From CBDAQR01 sp965199055 (GTDB taxonomy: Bacteria; Pseudomonadota; Gammaproteobacteria; Pseudomonadales; Halieaceae), in assembly GCA_965199055.1 (NCBI GenBank), contig CBDAQR010000004.1, positions 1 through 64,000 of the forward strand: 64,000 nt of DNA. The letters are read 5' to 3'. The stretch's first letter is position 1; every line of letters begins with the position of its first letter. This document shows positions 8,374 to 16,479 of the stretch, piece after piece. Position numbers and translations under genes: made by a program. Under the pieces are notes generated by a model. The model was not told where the DNA came from and made no database searches. It saw only the letters and a list, made by a program, of their open reading frames with translations.

Positions 8374-8410
8374 GCCAACACTCCTCTTTCCCTTTCGTTT
8401 CTTACGCTAC
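8374..8410 (+). repeat. direct repeat unit 2, possible oriT region of the first mob locus
   Basis: This unit (GCCAACACTCCTCTTTCCCT...) matches the one at 7136-7172 at 30 of 37 positions and follows the right target-site copy of the IS3 element. See the entry at 7136 for the reconstructed arrangement. Confidence 0.5.
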
Positions 8411-8961
8411 GCCTTTGATACGTAAAGTCAGCCAGGTCGGTAAAATCACAAGCCCGCCCGGAAGGGTGTTGTCAGCAGGCACTAACCTGGCGGGATTCAA
8501 AATGGAACCGGGGTGGCTATCGACGGGGTGAGCATCGTCAACATGCGACCCGGCAGGCGCGCCTCTCTGCCAACCACCCGTAATGAGAACGGGCGAAGGG
8601 GTTTATGTCCGGTGTGCGTCGAGCCCTGTTAGCGGGGACTACTATGGGCGAGGATAAAAACCGTCGCCGCGGTTTTATATCGAGTCAGTGCGCTCCACCC
8701 CGCAACGAGCGGTGCCGTCCAGGGACTCAACCGCCATAGCGGTGCATGGCTGTCTCGCGGGCAGGTGTTCGCCGGTTCATGCGCGCCCTGTCAGCAAAAC
8801 GACGAGCCTGATCAGAAAACCGCTGGGTACCAAGACAGGCGTGCCACACAGAACCGGTTGCTGTGTACCGGCAAAACAAGGGCTCGCTGGGCGAGCAACC
8901 TTACTCGCGGCCTGGGCAGCGCAATAGCCGTGGAACTATCGACGATGCCACTCCAGGGGTG
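8411..8961. other. non-coding stretch between IS3 copy 1 and the first DUF1640-like gene
   Basis: I see no gene here on either strand. Short frames lack ribosome sites and recognisable protein patterns. It probably belongs to the ancestral plasmid backbone next to the relaxase locus. Confidence 0.5.
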
Positions 8962-8970
8962 TGTTACACT
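8962..8970 (+). promoter_or_regulatory. extended -10 box giving a predicted leaderless transcript
   Basis: TGTTACACT (TGN plus TACACT) ends six bases before ATG 8977. Initiation about 7 bases downstream of the -10 would fall on the A of the start codon. There is no Shine-Dalgarno sequence. The same layout occurs before the two paralogues (13749-13757 and 17699-17707). Confidence 0.5.
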
Positions 8971-8976
8971 GCACCC

Positions 8977-9423
8977 ATGAGCACCGTCGCCTTTGATACC
9001 CTCGCCTACGCCAACCGCCTCAAGGAAGCGGGCGTGCCTCCTGAGCAGGCCGAGGCCCATGTGGCCGCACAGGCCGAATTCCTCACCCAGCATATCCTCT
9101 CCGAGGTCGCCACCAAGGACGATCTCAGGGCCCTGAAAACCGATCTCAAAAGCGACATGGATGTGCGCTTTGGTGAGGTCGATCTTCGTTTCGAACAGGT
9201 CGACACCCGCCTTGCGGAGATCAAGGGTGAGATGGACACCGGCTTTGCCGAGATCAAGGGCGATATAGACGTTCGTTTCGAGCGGGTCGATACGCGCCTT
9301 GCGGAAATCAAGAGTGAGATGGGCACGGGCTTTGCTGAGATGGAAACCCGCCTCACCCTGCGTATGGGCGGTATGGTGACAGCTCTGGGCCTGTTTCTGG
9401 GCATGCTGGAATTCTTCCAGTAA
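8977..9423 (+). CDS. DUF1640-like coiled-coil membrane protein, copy 1
   Basis: The 148-residue protein starts MSTVAFDTLAYANRLKEAGV and has the PPEQAEAHVAAQ segment typical of DUF1640 (CCDC90-like) proteins. A long coiled coil follows (residues about 45-125), built from imperfect units of the type RFEQVDTRLAEIKGEMDTGF. The C-terminus is one membrane segment, MGGMVTALGLFLGMLEFF. I chose ATG 8977 because the conserved -10 box and homology both begin there. Copy 2 at 13764 has fewer coiled-coil units, and copy 3 at 17398 is broken. DUF1640 proteins are inner-membrane coiled-coil proteins of unclear bacterial role. Their presence beside two different mobilization loci suggests plasmid or island ancestry. 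Confidence 0.7.
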   Translation: MSTVAFDTLAYANRLKEAGVPPEQAEAHVAAQAEFLTQHILSEVATKDDLRALKTDLKSDMDVRFGEVDLRFEQVDTRLAEIKGEMDTGFAEIKGDIDVRFERVDTRLAEIKSEMGTGFAEMETRLTLRMGGMVTALGLFLGMLEFFQ

Positions 9424-9456
9424 AGACCCGCGTTAGCTCGACCGGCAGGCCGCCCT

Positions 9457-9819
9457 ATGTGGATCAATGCACGCATCAGTAACGGACAACGCCTTGTCCT
9501 GGCCTCGTTCCAATGGCGCGACGTCCATGCGGGGGCAAACACCGGCGGCGACGCGGGCACCACCTTGCCCCGCGCCGAACTGCAATGGCTGTTTGAGCCG
9601 TCGGCGTTTATTGAAAGCAGCGGTTATGCCACGCTGCCTCAGACCGAGATAGAAAAGCACCTGCTCATGCTGTGCTACTACCTGCAACACCGCCTCAAGG
9701 CTGCCGCTGCACTGTGCAGCCACCCGCGTGCACGCCAGCGCGGGGGCGCATTCATTGAGTTGAAGCTCAGCAAACGCCGGGCCTTCTTCCCGGCCAAGGT
9801 GCTCAAGTCAATGCTGTAG
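9457..9819 (+). CDS. hypothetical 120-residue protein
   Basis: This frame starts MWINARISNGQRLVLASFQW at 9457, 34 bases after the DUF1640-like gene, and encodes a soluble protein with a basic C-terminal half (ELKLSKRRAFFPAKVLKSML). I do not recognise the family. The composition looks like real coding sequence, with even charge and few rare residues. Its position directly downstream suggests co-transcription with the DUF1640-like gene. No signal peptide or membrane segment is visible. Confidence 0.45.
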   Translation: MWINARISNGQRLVLASFQWRDVHAGANTGGDAGTTLPRAELQWLFEPSAFIESSGYATLPQTEIEKHLLMLCYYLQHRLKAAAALCSHPRARQRGGAFIELKLSKRRAFFPAKVLKSML

Positions 9820-10121
9820 ATGTCTCAGCCCCTTCAGCAGAGACTGTCGGTGTCAGCGGGCGCTATACTACAAAACCGGTGTGAACAACCGCTATAACGG
9901 CGTCCGTTTTGCGTACAGGGTATCAATGATGTGCCTGATTCTCACGTGGGTCTCGTTAGTGGGGGCTGCGTGTTTCTTGGAGACTGTAAGCACCCGCTTG
10001 TAAACCGCCCTTAAAACCGTTGCGCACATAAGTTGGTGTTTTCGGTTTTGATTGTGCCTTCAGATATTCGACCGAGGTCAAGTCTCCGAGTGCATCAAGC
10101 GTTGAAGCGCTGGGAACTGCC
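9820..10121. other. non-coding stretch
   Basis: I find no gene or recognisable repeat in these 302 bases, which lie between the hypothetical gene ending at 9819 and the stop of the oppositely oriented pentapeptide-repeat gene. Confidence 0.5.
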
Positions 10122-11009
10122 TTATCCATCCCAATGCAGACCGGCTGGTAAATTATATGGCGGATCGCCGCCCTGGGGTTGGCAGGCTTCGTTGAGTTGG
10201 TCCTGTGTGAGACCCCGTACTTGGTCGAAATTCACTCCGGCGATCTTCGTATTGCGAAAACATGCGTGGGTTACACTAGACCCATATAAAATAGATGCCG
10301 TCAGGTCCGCACCAGTAAAATCCGCCGAGTCGAGTTCTGAGCTCATGAAATCGGTCTTGCTAATGAGCGCATCGGTGAAATCTGCGCCATCAAGTTTTGC
10401 CTGGCCGAAGCTGGCCTGCGAGAGTTTTGACTGCTTCAGACATGCGCAAGACATTGTCGCGTCACTAAAATCCATGCCTTCCAGAAGTGAGCCTGCGAGG
10501 TCGATAGTGTAGTTTTGCTTTTTCTCTACATTAAGCAAGTCCTCAGTGCGGGCCTTGATAATTTTGATGGCGTCCTCCACACCTACCCTTTCCATACCCT
10601 CTTTTTGCGTCGTTGACTCGGCGTCACCATACCGCACAAAGGCCGTCAAAACCTCCATGACCTGAACATGAAAATGCTCCGGGGCTTCCTGGCCCAGATT
10701 TTTCAGGGCGTATATACCCCCTAACCGAATCGCCCGGGTATTATCAGCGAGCATCTCGACGGCTTTTTGATACCGTTTATCTCGCAGGCCCCGCGCAGAT
10801 ATCCCTACATCTTTATTGGCAATCTGACTGCGCCACAGAGCAAGCGCACCGCCCAAACACGCCACAACCAGCAGGCCATAGTTGCGAGTGATTTCGCTGC
10901 ACTCAACGCCATTACATAAGCAGAGGTGGTCCCAATAATCTGAACAGCGCTATAAGTGGATTCCCTGCCTGACTTAGGGCATCGTATTGCCCGATATCAG
11001 GAGATCAGA

Positions 11010-11312
11010 ATGGCTAGAAGACCTCGCCGCAATCACAAACCTCAATTCAAGGCCAAGGTGGCGCTGGAGGCCCTCAAGGGTGAACAGGCCATGGCAGAAC
11101 TCGCCGAGCGGTTCGACGTTCACCCGAATCAGATCACGCAGTGGAAGACACAGCTTCTGGAGCGGTCCGCTGACGTGTTTGACGGCGGTGAGAGCAAGGA
11201 ACCGCCGGTCGATGTGAAGACGCTTCATGCCAAAATCGGTGAGCTGACCTTGGAAAACGATTTTTTAGAAGGCGCGCTCAACAAGGCGGGATTGCTGAGC
11301 GAAAGAAAATGA
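11010..11312 (+). CDS. IS3-family OrfA (second type)
   Basis: The 100-residue protein starts at ATG 11010 (MARRPRRNHKPQFKAKVALE), preceded by AGGAG. It is a HTH_Tnp_1 protein with the helix pair ELAERFDVHPNQITQWKTQL, followed by a coiled-coil region. It recognises the element ends. The last codons overlap the ATG of OrfB (AAAATGA), so OrfB is coupled or reached by frameshifting. Confidence 0.9.
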   Translation: MARRPRRNHKPQFKAKVALEALKGEQAMAELAERFDVHPNQITQWKTQLLERSADVFDGGESKEPPVDVKTLHAKIGELTLENDFLEGALNKAGLLSERK

Positions 11313-12136
11313 TCGACCGCGACCACAAACTGCCAATCAGTCGACAGGCCAAACTTTTGGATATCAGCCGAGGCACGGTGTATTACCAGCCCAAGCCTAT
11401 TAGCCCGCGTGATCAGATACTCATGAATCGCATAGATCGGCTTCACTTGGAGCTGCCATTCGCGGGCTCCCGGATGCTGCAGGATCTGCTGCGGCAGGAG
11501 GGCCACAGGGTGGGCCGTACCAAAGTTCGTCGACTGATGCGTCTCATGGGCATTGAAGCACTGTACCGCAAGCCCAAGACCACTCGGCGGCATCCGCAGC
11601 ACAAGGTCTATCCGTACTTACTACGGGGCCTAACTATCGACCGACCCAATCAGGTCTGGGCGATGGATTTGACCTATATCCCGATGGCCAGGGGTTTTGT
11701 CTACCTTGCCGCTGTTGTGGACTGGTACTCTCGGCGCGTGCTGTCGTGGAAAATCTCTACAACCATGGATACGCACTTCTGCCTGGAAGCCGTTGAAGAG
11801 GCCATGGAGAAATTCGGCAAGCCGGATATCTTCAACACCGACCAGGGCAGCCAGTTCACCAGTCTGGCCTTCACTAGTCTGCTGAAGGACGACGGCATCC
11901 AAATCAGCATGGACGGCAAGGGCGCCTGGCGGGACAACGTGTTCGTCGAGCGACTCTGGCGATCAGTGAAGTATGAGGAGGTTTACCTGCATGCCTACGA
12001 CACTGTCTCGGCCGCCAAGGCTGGCCTGGATCGTTACTTCCGGTTCTACAACGGCCGCCGACCCCACAGCAGTCTTGACCGGCAGACACCAGATCAGTTT
12101 TACTTCGAAGCGCTGCCAATACCCATGGCAGCTTAA
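11309..12136 (+). CDS. IS3-family transposase OrfB (second type)
   Basis: The 275-residue protein has the N-terminal HTH_21 region (LPFAGSRMLQDLLRQEGHRV) and a complete DDE core. The blocks are WAMDLTYIPMARGFVYLAAV (first Asp), FNTDQGSQFTSLAF (second Asp) and RDNVFVERLWRSVKYEEVYL (Glu). The C-terminus YNGRRPHSSLDRQTPDQFYF is standard for the family. Nothing suggests inactivation. It probably works with OrfA as a frameshift fusion. Confidence 0.9.
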   Translation: MIDRDHKLPISRQAKLLDISRGTVYYQPKPISPRDQILMNRIDRLHLELPFAGSRMLQDLLRQEGHRVGRTKVRRLMRLMGIEALYRKPKTTRRHPQHKVYPYLLRGLTIDRPNQVWAMDLTYIPMARGFVYLAAVVDWYSRRVLSWKISTTMDTHFCLEAVEEAMEKFGKPDIFNTDQGSQFTSLAFTSLLKDDGIQISMDGKGAWRDNVFVERLWRSVKYEEVYLHAYDTVSAAKAGLDRYFRFYNGRRPHSSLDRQTPDQFYFEALPIPMAA

Positions 12137-12305
12137 ATCCAGGGCAGGCATCCACTTATAGAATCGGGTATTGCTGTTCAAAGAATTGGGTCCACCTCTA
12201 GCCATAGTCAACATATGCGAGATAAACAAGATAACCCGCTACCACCACTGCCACCGCTGCGACAAAGGCAACAAACAAGCTCATCCAACATTCTTTCCGG
12301 GCCAT

Positions 12306-12630
12306 TAAGGTACCTCGGTGAACAGTTAAAGGGCTGACCTTGTTAACTCCAAAGTCCCGTTATCTGGATCAGCCTGTTGTTGAAGCTGGACTGATTGTCA
12401 TACCGCATGTAACCACCTCAAGGCACACAATCAGTCGGGGTGGCCTACCAATTAACAATCGACTGAGTAACCACACCTGGATATCGGGCGGTGTTATTAG
12501 AAAGGGACTCGCTTCCCTCACTTCAAAGACGGTCCAAGACACCAGGATGATTATCCCAGGAATATAACGAAACGCTCCCGAAAGCCATTAAGCCCCGTGC
12601 TCAAATCCTTGATCACGGGCTCGCTCGCAT
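12306..12630. other. non-coding stretch upstream of the pentapeptide gene
   Basis: No convincing gene is present. GAGG 11 bases before ATG 12305 on the minus strand is the ribosome site of the pentapeptide-repeat gene. The rest probably holds its promoter and the end of the vapBC unit. Confidence 0.45.
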
Positions 12631-13017
12631 TTAGCCACTAAACCAGGTATTGACCGTTAATCCTGGGACGCGCGCAAACTCGCGCATATTGTTGGTAATA
12701 AGCGGCACATTTTGCGCAAGTGCGTGTGCTGCAATCCATAGATCGTTGCGGCCAATCAGTTGGTTTTTTATGTCCCGCCGAATGGAGGCATACGCCATGG
12801 CCTCGTCCTCTCCAAGCGAGTGTACCGATACCGTACCCAGGAAATTCAGTAGCCGCTCACGATTCGCATCCGGTCTCTGGCTATTCAGGACGCCAAATTC
12901 CAACTCACCAAGGACAACAGCAGAGATGCCACACTCATGCAGCGCAGCTTGCGGCACCATTCCCGCTCGGCGGTTAATGAGGTAGATACAGCTATCCGTA
13001 TCAAGCATCACTCTCAT
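12631..13017 (-). CDS. vapC: VapC toxin (PIN-domain ribonuclease)
   Basis: The 128-residue protein starts MRVMLDTDSCIYLI and ends VNTWFSG. It has the PIN-domain acidic residues D6 (MLDTD), E38 (VVLGELEFG) and D92 (GRNDLWIAAHA). They coordinate Mg2+ in an endoribonuclease that cleaves tRNA or other RNA when freed. The start overlaps the vapB stop in an ATGA at 13014-13017. Length is normal for VapC and no inactivating change is visible, so it should be a working stabilisation module of the island. Confidence 0.88.
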   Translation of the reverse strand: MRVMLDTDSCIYLINRRAGMVPQAALHECGISAVVLGELEFGVLNSQRPDANRERLLNFLGTVSVHSLGEDEAMAYASIRRDIKNQLIGRNDLWIAAHALAQNVPLITNNMREFARVPGLTVNTWFSG

Positions 13018-13286
13018 TCGTCAAAATTCGCGCGTTTAGGGTCTTCCGCCACGTTGTCATTGCGCATCAACACGGCTTCCACCACGTCTTCATCAAGCGG
13101 GGATGTACCGGCCCAAAATTCTTCCCAGGTTGTGTAGCGCGGACTTAGGATGATGTTACGTCCGACTCTACGGATCGACACTTCGTTGCACCCATCGGCA
13201 AACCGATATTTCTTGGGAAGTCGGACCGCCTGAGACCTGCCGGTCATGAAGACTTTTGCGCTGTCGTTATGCCCTGGCGTCGCCAT
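13014..13286 (-). CDS. vapB: VapB antitoxin (AbrB/SpoVT fold)
   Basis: The 90-residue protein starts at ATG 13286 after a GGGAGGG ribosome site. It has the swapped-hairpin DNA-binding sequence AKVFMTGRSQAVRLPKKYRF, which defines VapB proteins with an AbrB-type fold. The acidic C-terminal tail (EEFWAGTSPLDEDVVEAVLM) would wrap around VapC. It should neutralise VapC and repress the operon. The site probably lies in the AT-rich region 13290-13330. Confidence 0.85.
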   Translation of the reverse strand: MATPGHNDSAKVFMTGRSQAVRLPKKYRFADGCNEVSIRRVGRNIILSPRYTTWEEFWAGTSPLDEDVVEAVLMRNDNVAEDPKRANFDE

Positions 13287-13330
13287 AATCCCTCCCACTT
13301 TCTTGCATGTAGTATAGCGAAAAAAAGATA

Positions 13331-13519
13331 TCAAAAATATACTGCACGAGCAGATTTTGGTTGAAACAAACGCTGGTCGAGAAACACCTCCGCTGCACGC
13401 TGGCATGCAGCATCCACCACAAAACTGGTCCGGTCCTGATGCAACCGTTTCGCAGCACGAGTGCGCAATGCGTGCTGGACGGGTTCCACTCGCATATTAA
13501 GGGCGCAGGTCTTGGTCAT
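13331..13519 (-). pseudogene. TacA-like (DUF1778) antitoxin, N-terminal remnant
   Basis: From ATG 13519 the frame reads MTKTCALNMRVEPVQHALRT and continues with KRLHQDRTSFVVDAACQRAA and EVFLDQRLF. That is the ribbon-helix-helix start of DUF1778 antitoxins, which pair with GNAT acetyltransferase toxins. After DQRLF the similarity stops and the frame ends within 15 codons, so the C-terminal toxin-binding part is missing. No GNAT toxin is nearby. The break lies 30-60 bases upstream of the vapB promoter region, which suggests the vapBC unit replaced the rest of this module. Confidence 0.5.
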
Positions 13520-13748
13520 CTCTTCGGTTGCGCGTAGATGATTACGTTGCAACATAGCGCAACTCCATGCGTCGCACCCTTTCAATGGGTACCCGTTGCC
13601 GTCTCAGAGTAACTGATTGGTTCATGCGCGTTATTGGCAAAAACACTCGCTCGCTGTATAGCCATACCCGTGTCAGTATCCCCTGTATCGGCAGCGATCG
13701 CAGCCAGGGCAATACCCCGGACACCAGCGGCGACATCGCGCTGGGCTG

Positions 13749-13757
13749 TGCTACACT
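13749..13757 (+). promoter_or_regulatory. extended -10 box, leaderless layout (copy 2)
   Basis: TGCTACACT ends six bases before ATG 13764, as in copy 1 at 8962-8970. No Shine-Dalgarno sequence lies between. The predicted start of transcription is the A of the ATG. Confidence 0.5.
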
Positions 13758-13763
13758 GCGCCC

Positions 13764-14111
13764 ATGAGCACCGTCGCCTTTGATACCCTCGCCTACGCCA
13801 ACCGCCTCAAGGAAGCGGGCGTGCCCCCTGAGCAGGCCGAGGCCCATGTGGCCGCACAGGCTGACTTCCTCACTCAGCATATCCTTTCCGAGGTCGCCAC
13901 CAAGGACGATCTCAGGAGCCTTAAGGGTGAAATGGACGTTCGTTTCGAGCAGGTCGATACCCGCCTTGCGGAGATGAAGGGCGACATAGACGTTCGTTTC
14001 GAGCGGGTCGATACCCGTTTTGCCGAACTGGAAACCCGCCTCACCCTGCGCATCGGCGGTATGGTTGCCGCCCTGGGCCTGTTTCTGGGTATGCTGGAAT
14101 TCTTTAGGTAG
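13764..14111 (+). CDS. DUF1640-like coiled-coil membrane protein, copy 2
   Basis: The 115-residue protein is almost identical to copy 1 over the first 45 residues (MSTVAFDTLAYANRLKEAGV) and at the C-terminal membrane segment (GLFLGMLEFF). The coiled-coil middle is shorter by about 33 residues, which equals three 11-residue repeats. The two copies therefore differ mainly in repeat number. The protein should be anchored in the inner membrane by its C-terminus. It converges with traI, whose stop lies at 14190. Confidence 0.7.
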   Translation: MSTVAFDTLAYANRLKEAGVPPEQAEAHVAAQADFLTQHILSEVATKDDLRSLKGEMDVRFEQVDTRLAEMKGDIDVRFERVDTRFAELETRLTLRIGGMVAALGLFLGMLEFFR

Positions 14112-14189
14112 CCCGCCTGGCAGGTCATCAACCGCCTCCCGCGGGCACTACCGTCCGCCGCCCAGGGCCCCAGGCAACGAAAACGAGCC

Positions 14190-16115
14190 CTAGCGCTCGC
14201 GCCCTCTCGCACGAATGTCGACCAGATTCCCGTTGCGGGCAATCTGTACTTCGGCATCGACACCGGCTCGGCGGAGCTTGATGGCCTGCGAATCGGTGAC
14301 CGCCATCACCAGCGTGTCCTGTTGGGTGGCGTCCTGGAACAAAGCGACGGTCCTGCCCTCCTCGAGCTGGCGCTGACCCTGATAAATCACCGTCCCTGCA
14401 TCCGCCGGCCCAAACACCCGATGCCGTGAGAGTCCCCGTACCTTGCCCACCAGGGCATTGCGTTGTTCAAGGTAGCGCTCCAGAACCCGATCCTGAATGG
14501 GCGGCGCCGGCTGTGATTCGCTGGCCGGCCGCGACTGCGGCCGCACGAGCGTGAGCTGTAACCGCCGCGCGAACAGCTGCGCCTGTGACCGGAATACGCC
14601 GCTGCCCTGCACGTGCAGTTCGGGACCGTATTTTAGGGCCGCCAGACGCAGCGCCGTCTCTACCGTCGCCGCATCCGGGCGCTTATCGAGAATGACTATC
14701 CCCTGGGCCGTATCCCGCAATCGACCGCCACCGGTGAGGCTAAAAGACACATCCCCGTTGCCGTGGACCCGGTAGCGGTACGTTTTCGGGGGGAAGACCG
14801 GCGCCTTGCGCGCAGCGCCATACACCCGCGGCGGTTGCGCCCCTCGGGCCGGCCCCCTGAGCGTCTGCAGGCACGATAGCGCCACCGTATCGCCCTGCCC
14901 TGCCCGCTCAATCAAAAAACCCTGCCACTCCTGTTTCGGGTAGTGCTGGCGAACCTCGCGCCGCGCCGCCTCCCCCGCTTTCTGAATGTCGGCGAGCGCC
15001 TGCAGGCGTTCCATGCGCAAGAGCGCGTGGAGGCCCTTGCGATCGGCATCGCGCCGATGGCCCGTCTTCACGGCCTCGCGCCGGGCCATAAACTCGCGCT
15101 GCACCGTCTTGCGCTGACTGGCCAGAGACACCCGAATGGCCGCCAGCGCCGCCTGACGCTGCGCGTTGCGAGCCCGCCTCTGCGCCTCAAACGCGCGATA
15201 CAGCGCCTTCGCCTCTACCCGGTCCGTCGCCGCCCGCGGTGCCGCCGCGTAGCGCCGGGTGGGGTTGATCCGTTCGGCCTCTGCCAAAGGCGGCTCATAG
15301 GCCCCGAACTGCTGCTCAAGAGCGCCTTTGGACCACGCACGCCCCACCGAGCTGGCCTTCACCGCGGTATCACTGCCGCGATCTTTGAACACCAGGCCAT
15401 TCCCCCGCGGCGTCAGCGCAAGATGGGATTCAGCCAGGGCCGCGTGAAGGGCTTGCCAGCTATCACACTGGCGCAGCACAGGCACCGCCTGCTCCTGTAC
15501 CCAGCGTTGCAACGACACCTGCCCACGATGGGCTTCCAGATTACCGGCCGGGCCAGTGGGAAATCGCCCGGAGTCACGCACCACTACCCCGATATGGTTG
15601 TCCTGCTCAAGCCCATGGCGGTGTTCGAGCACCTGACAGATGTCACTCAGGGCCCGGTGGCTGTAATACGGCTCGTGCATCGTCAGCCGCTTGGGATGGA
15701 TCTTGTTAATCGCCAGGTGCAGGTGCACATTGTCCGTGTCGCGGTGCAGCGCGCTGATGCGCTGGTGCTCGCCAAACCCCAGGTGCTCACACACCGCGTC
15801 CTCGATCGCATCGAGCACCTCGCGTGAGGGGTCCTCGTCCTCCCGAAAACTCACCACCAGGTGGTAGGTCTTGTCACCCCGGGCACGGGTGTTCATACCC
15901 TGCACCGCCTCGATCTCCATAATCGCCCACTCGGGATCGTCGCAACCACAATTGGTCACCCGGGAGTATTGAACGCGCCCCGCATCCCCCTGATCGGCCT
16001 CGAGGTAGTGGGCGAGGTGGCGGTAAGCGGTTTGCCCGTCGGTGAGCACATACGTCGCCAGGGCACTGAACCGGCCGGCCTTGCCGGCCGTGCGGGCCAC
16101 CTCGTGCGCGATCAC
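14190..16115 (-). CDS. traI: RP4 (IncP)-like TraI relaxase with LPD7-type C-terminal domain, copy 1
   Basis: The 641-residue protein starts MIAHEVARTAGKAGRFSALA. Tyr22 sits where RP4 TraI has its catalytic Tyr22. The metal site is in ALHRDTDNVHLHLAINKIHP (H124, H131, H133), followed by LTMHEPYYSHRAL as in TraI. The middle is a charged coiled coil rich in Arg and Ala. The C-terminal part (about 455-545; YRYRVHGNGDVSFSLTGGGR and DAATVETALRLAALKYGPEL) resembles the LPD7 domain found in large conjugative proteins. It should cut the nic site at 16607/16608, become covalently attached to the 5' end and pilot transfer. The start overlaps the traJ stop (ATGA). No coupling protein or type IV secretion genes are in the window. 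Confidence 0.9.
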   Translation of the reverse strand: MIAHEVARTAGKAGRFSALATYVLTDGQTAYRHLAHYLEADQGDAGRVQYSRVTNCGCDDPEWAIMEIEAVQGMNTRARGDKTYHLVVSFREDEDPSREVLDAIEDAVCEHLGFGEHQRISALHRDTDNVHLHLAINKIHPKRLTMHEPYYSHRALSDICQVLEHRHGLEQDNHIGVVVRDSGRFPTGPAGNLEAHRGQVSLQRWVQEQAVPVLRQCDSWQALHAALAESHLALTPRGNGLVFKDRGSDTAVKASSVGRAWSKGALEQQFGAYEPPLAEAERINPTRRYAAAPRAATDRVEAKALYRAFEAQRRARNAQRQAALAAIRVSLASQRKTVQREFMARREAVKTGHRRDADRKGLHALLRMERLQALADIQKAGEAARREVRQHYPKQEWQGFLIERAGQGDTVALSCLQTLRGPARGAQPPRVYGAARKAPVFPPKTYRYRVHGNGDVSFSLTGGGRLRDTAQGIVILDKRPDAATVETALRLAALKYGPELHVQGSGVFRSQAQLFARRLQLTLVRPQSRPASESQPAPPIQDRVLERYLEQRNALVGKVRGLSRHRVFGPADAGTVIYQGQRQLEEGRTVALFQDATQQDTLVMAVTDSQAIKLRRAGVDAEVQIARNGNLVDIRARGRER

Positions 16116-16465
16116 GGCGTGATCCTCTTGACGTGCTCTCGCAATGCATCGCCCTGGCGCGTCAATTCCCTATACAGCGCCTGGACATCGACACGGCTCG
16201 GTAGACCGGGTCGGAAGCGCTCGTCGTGACTCAACCAGCGCTTTAACAGTCCCCCCAGCCGGCCGATATCACCTGCCGTGTGCGACAGGTCCACGACCGA
16301 GGCGCGATCGAGTTGGGATGGGATCGGGGCGTTCATCCCCAGATTGCGAAGATAGTTCGACGCACTTAGCGCACAGGCGTCTGCGTGGGCCTCGATGGCA
16401 CGCTTTTCCTCGTCACTCACCCAGACCTTGATCGCTTTTTGGCGTTGACGCGTTTGACTGCCCAT
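16112..16465 (-). CDS. traJ: RP4-like TraJ relaxosome protein, copy 1
   Basis: The 117-residue protein has an N-terminal ribbon-helix-helix (KAIKVWVSDEEKRAIEAHAD) and LSASNYLRNLG. It then has GDIGRLGGLLKRWLSHDERF, which closely matches the GDLGRLGGLLKLWLTDD segment of RP4 TraJ. TraJ binds an inverted repeat beside nic and recruits TraI. Its place next to oriT, divergent from traK and overlapping traI, is the RP4 gene order. The protein is identical in copy 2 (46359-46712). Confidence 0.88.
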   Translation of the reverse strand: MGSQTRQRQKAIKVWVSDEEKRAIEAHADACALSASNYLRNLGMNAPIPSQLDRASVVDLSHTAGDIGRLGGLLKRWLSHDERFRPGLPSRVDVQALYRELTRQGDALREHVKRITP

Positions 16466-16479
16466 TACTGATCAACCGT

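Larger units (their letters stand above)
10922..12199 (+). mobile_element. IS3-family element (second type), intact, inside the pentapeptide gene
   Basis: The element is 1278 bp. Both ends read AGAGGTGGxCCCAAT going inward, and a 3-bp target duplication AGC flanks it (10919-10921 and 12200-12202). The 3-bp duplication fits the IS3 subgroup. It carries overlapping orfA and orfB on the plus strand and differs in sequence from the pair at 7173 and 48849. Confidence 0.9.
10122..12305 (-). pseudogene. pentapeptide-repeat membrane protein, split by an IS3 element
   Basis: The N-terminal part reads from ATG 12305 (MARKECWMSLFVAFVAAVAV) to the right end of the IS3 element; the rest resumes beyond its left end and stops at 10122. 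Removing the element (10922-12199) and one 3-bp copy of its target AGC joins the frames exactly. The join runs AYVDYG then LCNGVECSEITRNYGLLVVA, restoring a second membrane segment. After the two membrane helices comes a cytosolic region with RYQKAVEMLADNTRAIRLGG and a HEAT-like segment. Pentapeptide repeats follow (DLAGSLLEGMDFSDATMSCA, ADFTDALISKTDFMSS), forming a right-handed beta helix. Function is unknown. A truncated protein starting at the GTG at 10865 could still be made. Confidence 0.8.

Noticed and set aside
12340..12567. 75-codon plus-strand frame
   Set aside because: No ribosome site, no conserved pattern, and low-complexity composition; treated as non-coding.
14943..15827. 294-codon open frame on the plus strand, repeated at 45190-46074
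   Set aside because: It lies antisense to traI, which has clear relaxase and LPD7-type motifs. High GC at third positions makes long antisense frames common. No ribosome site or protein pattern supports it.
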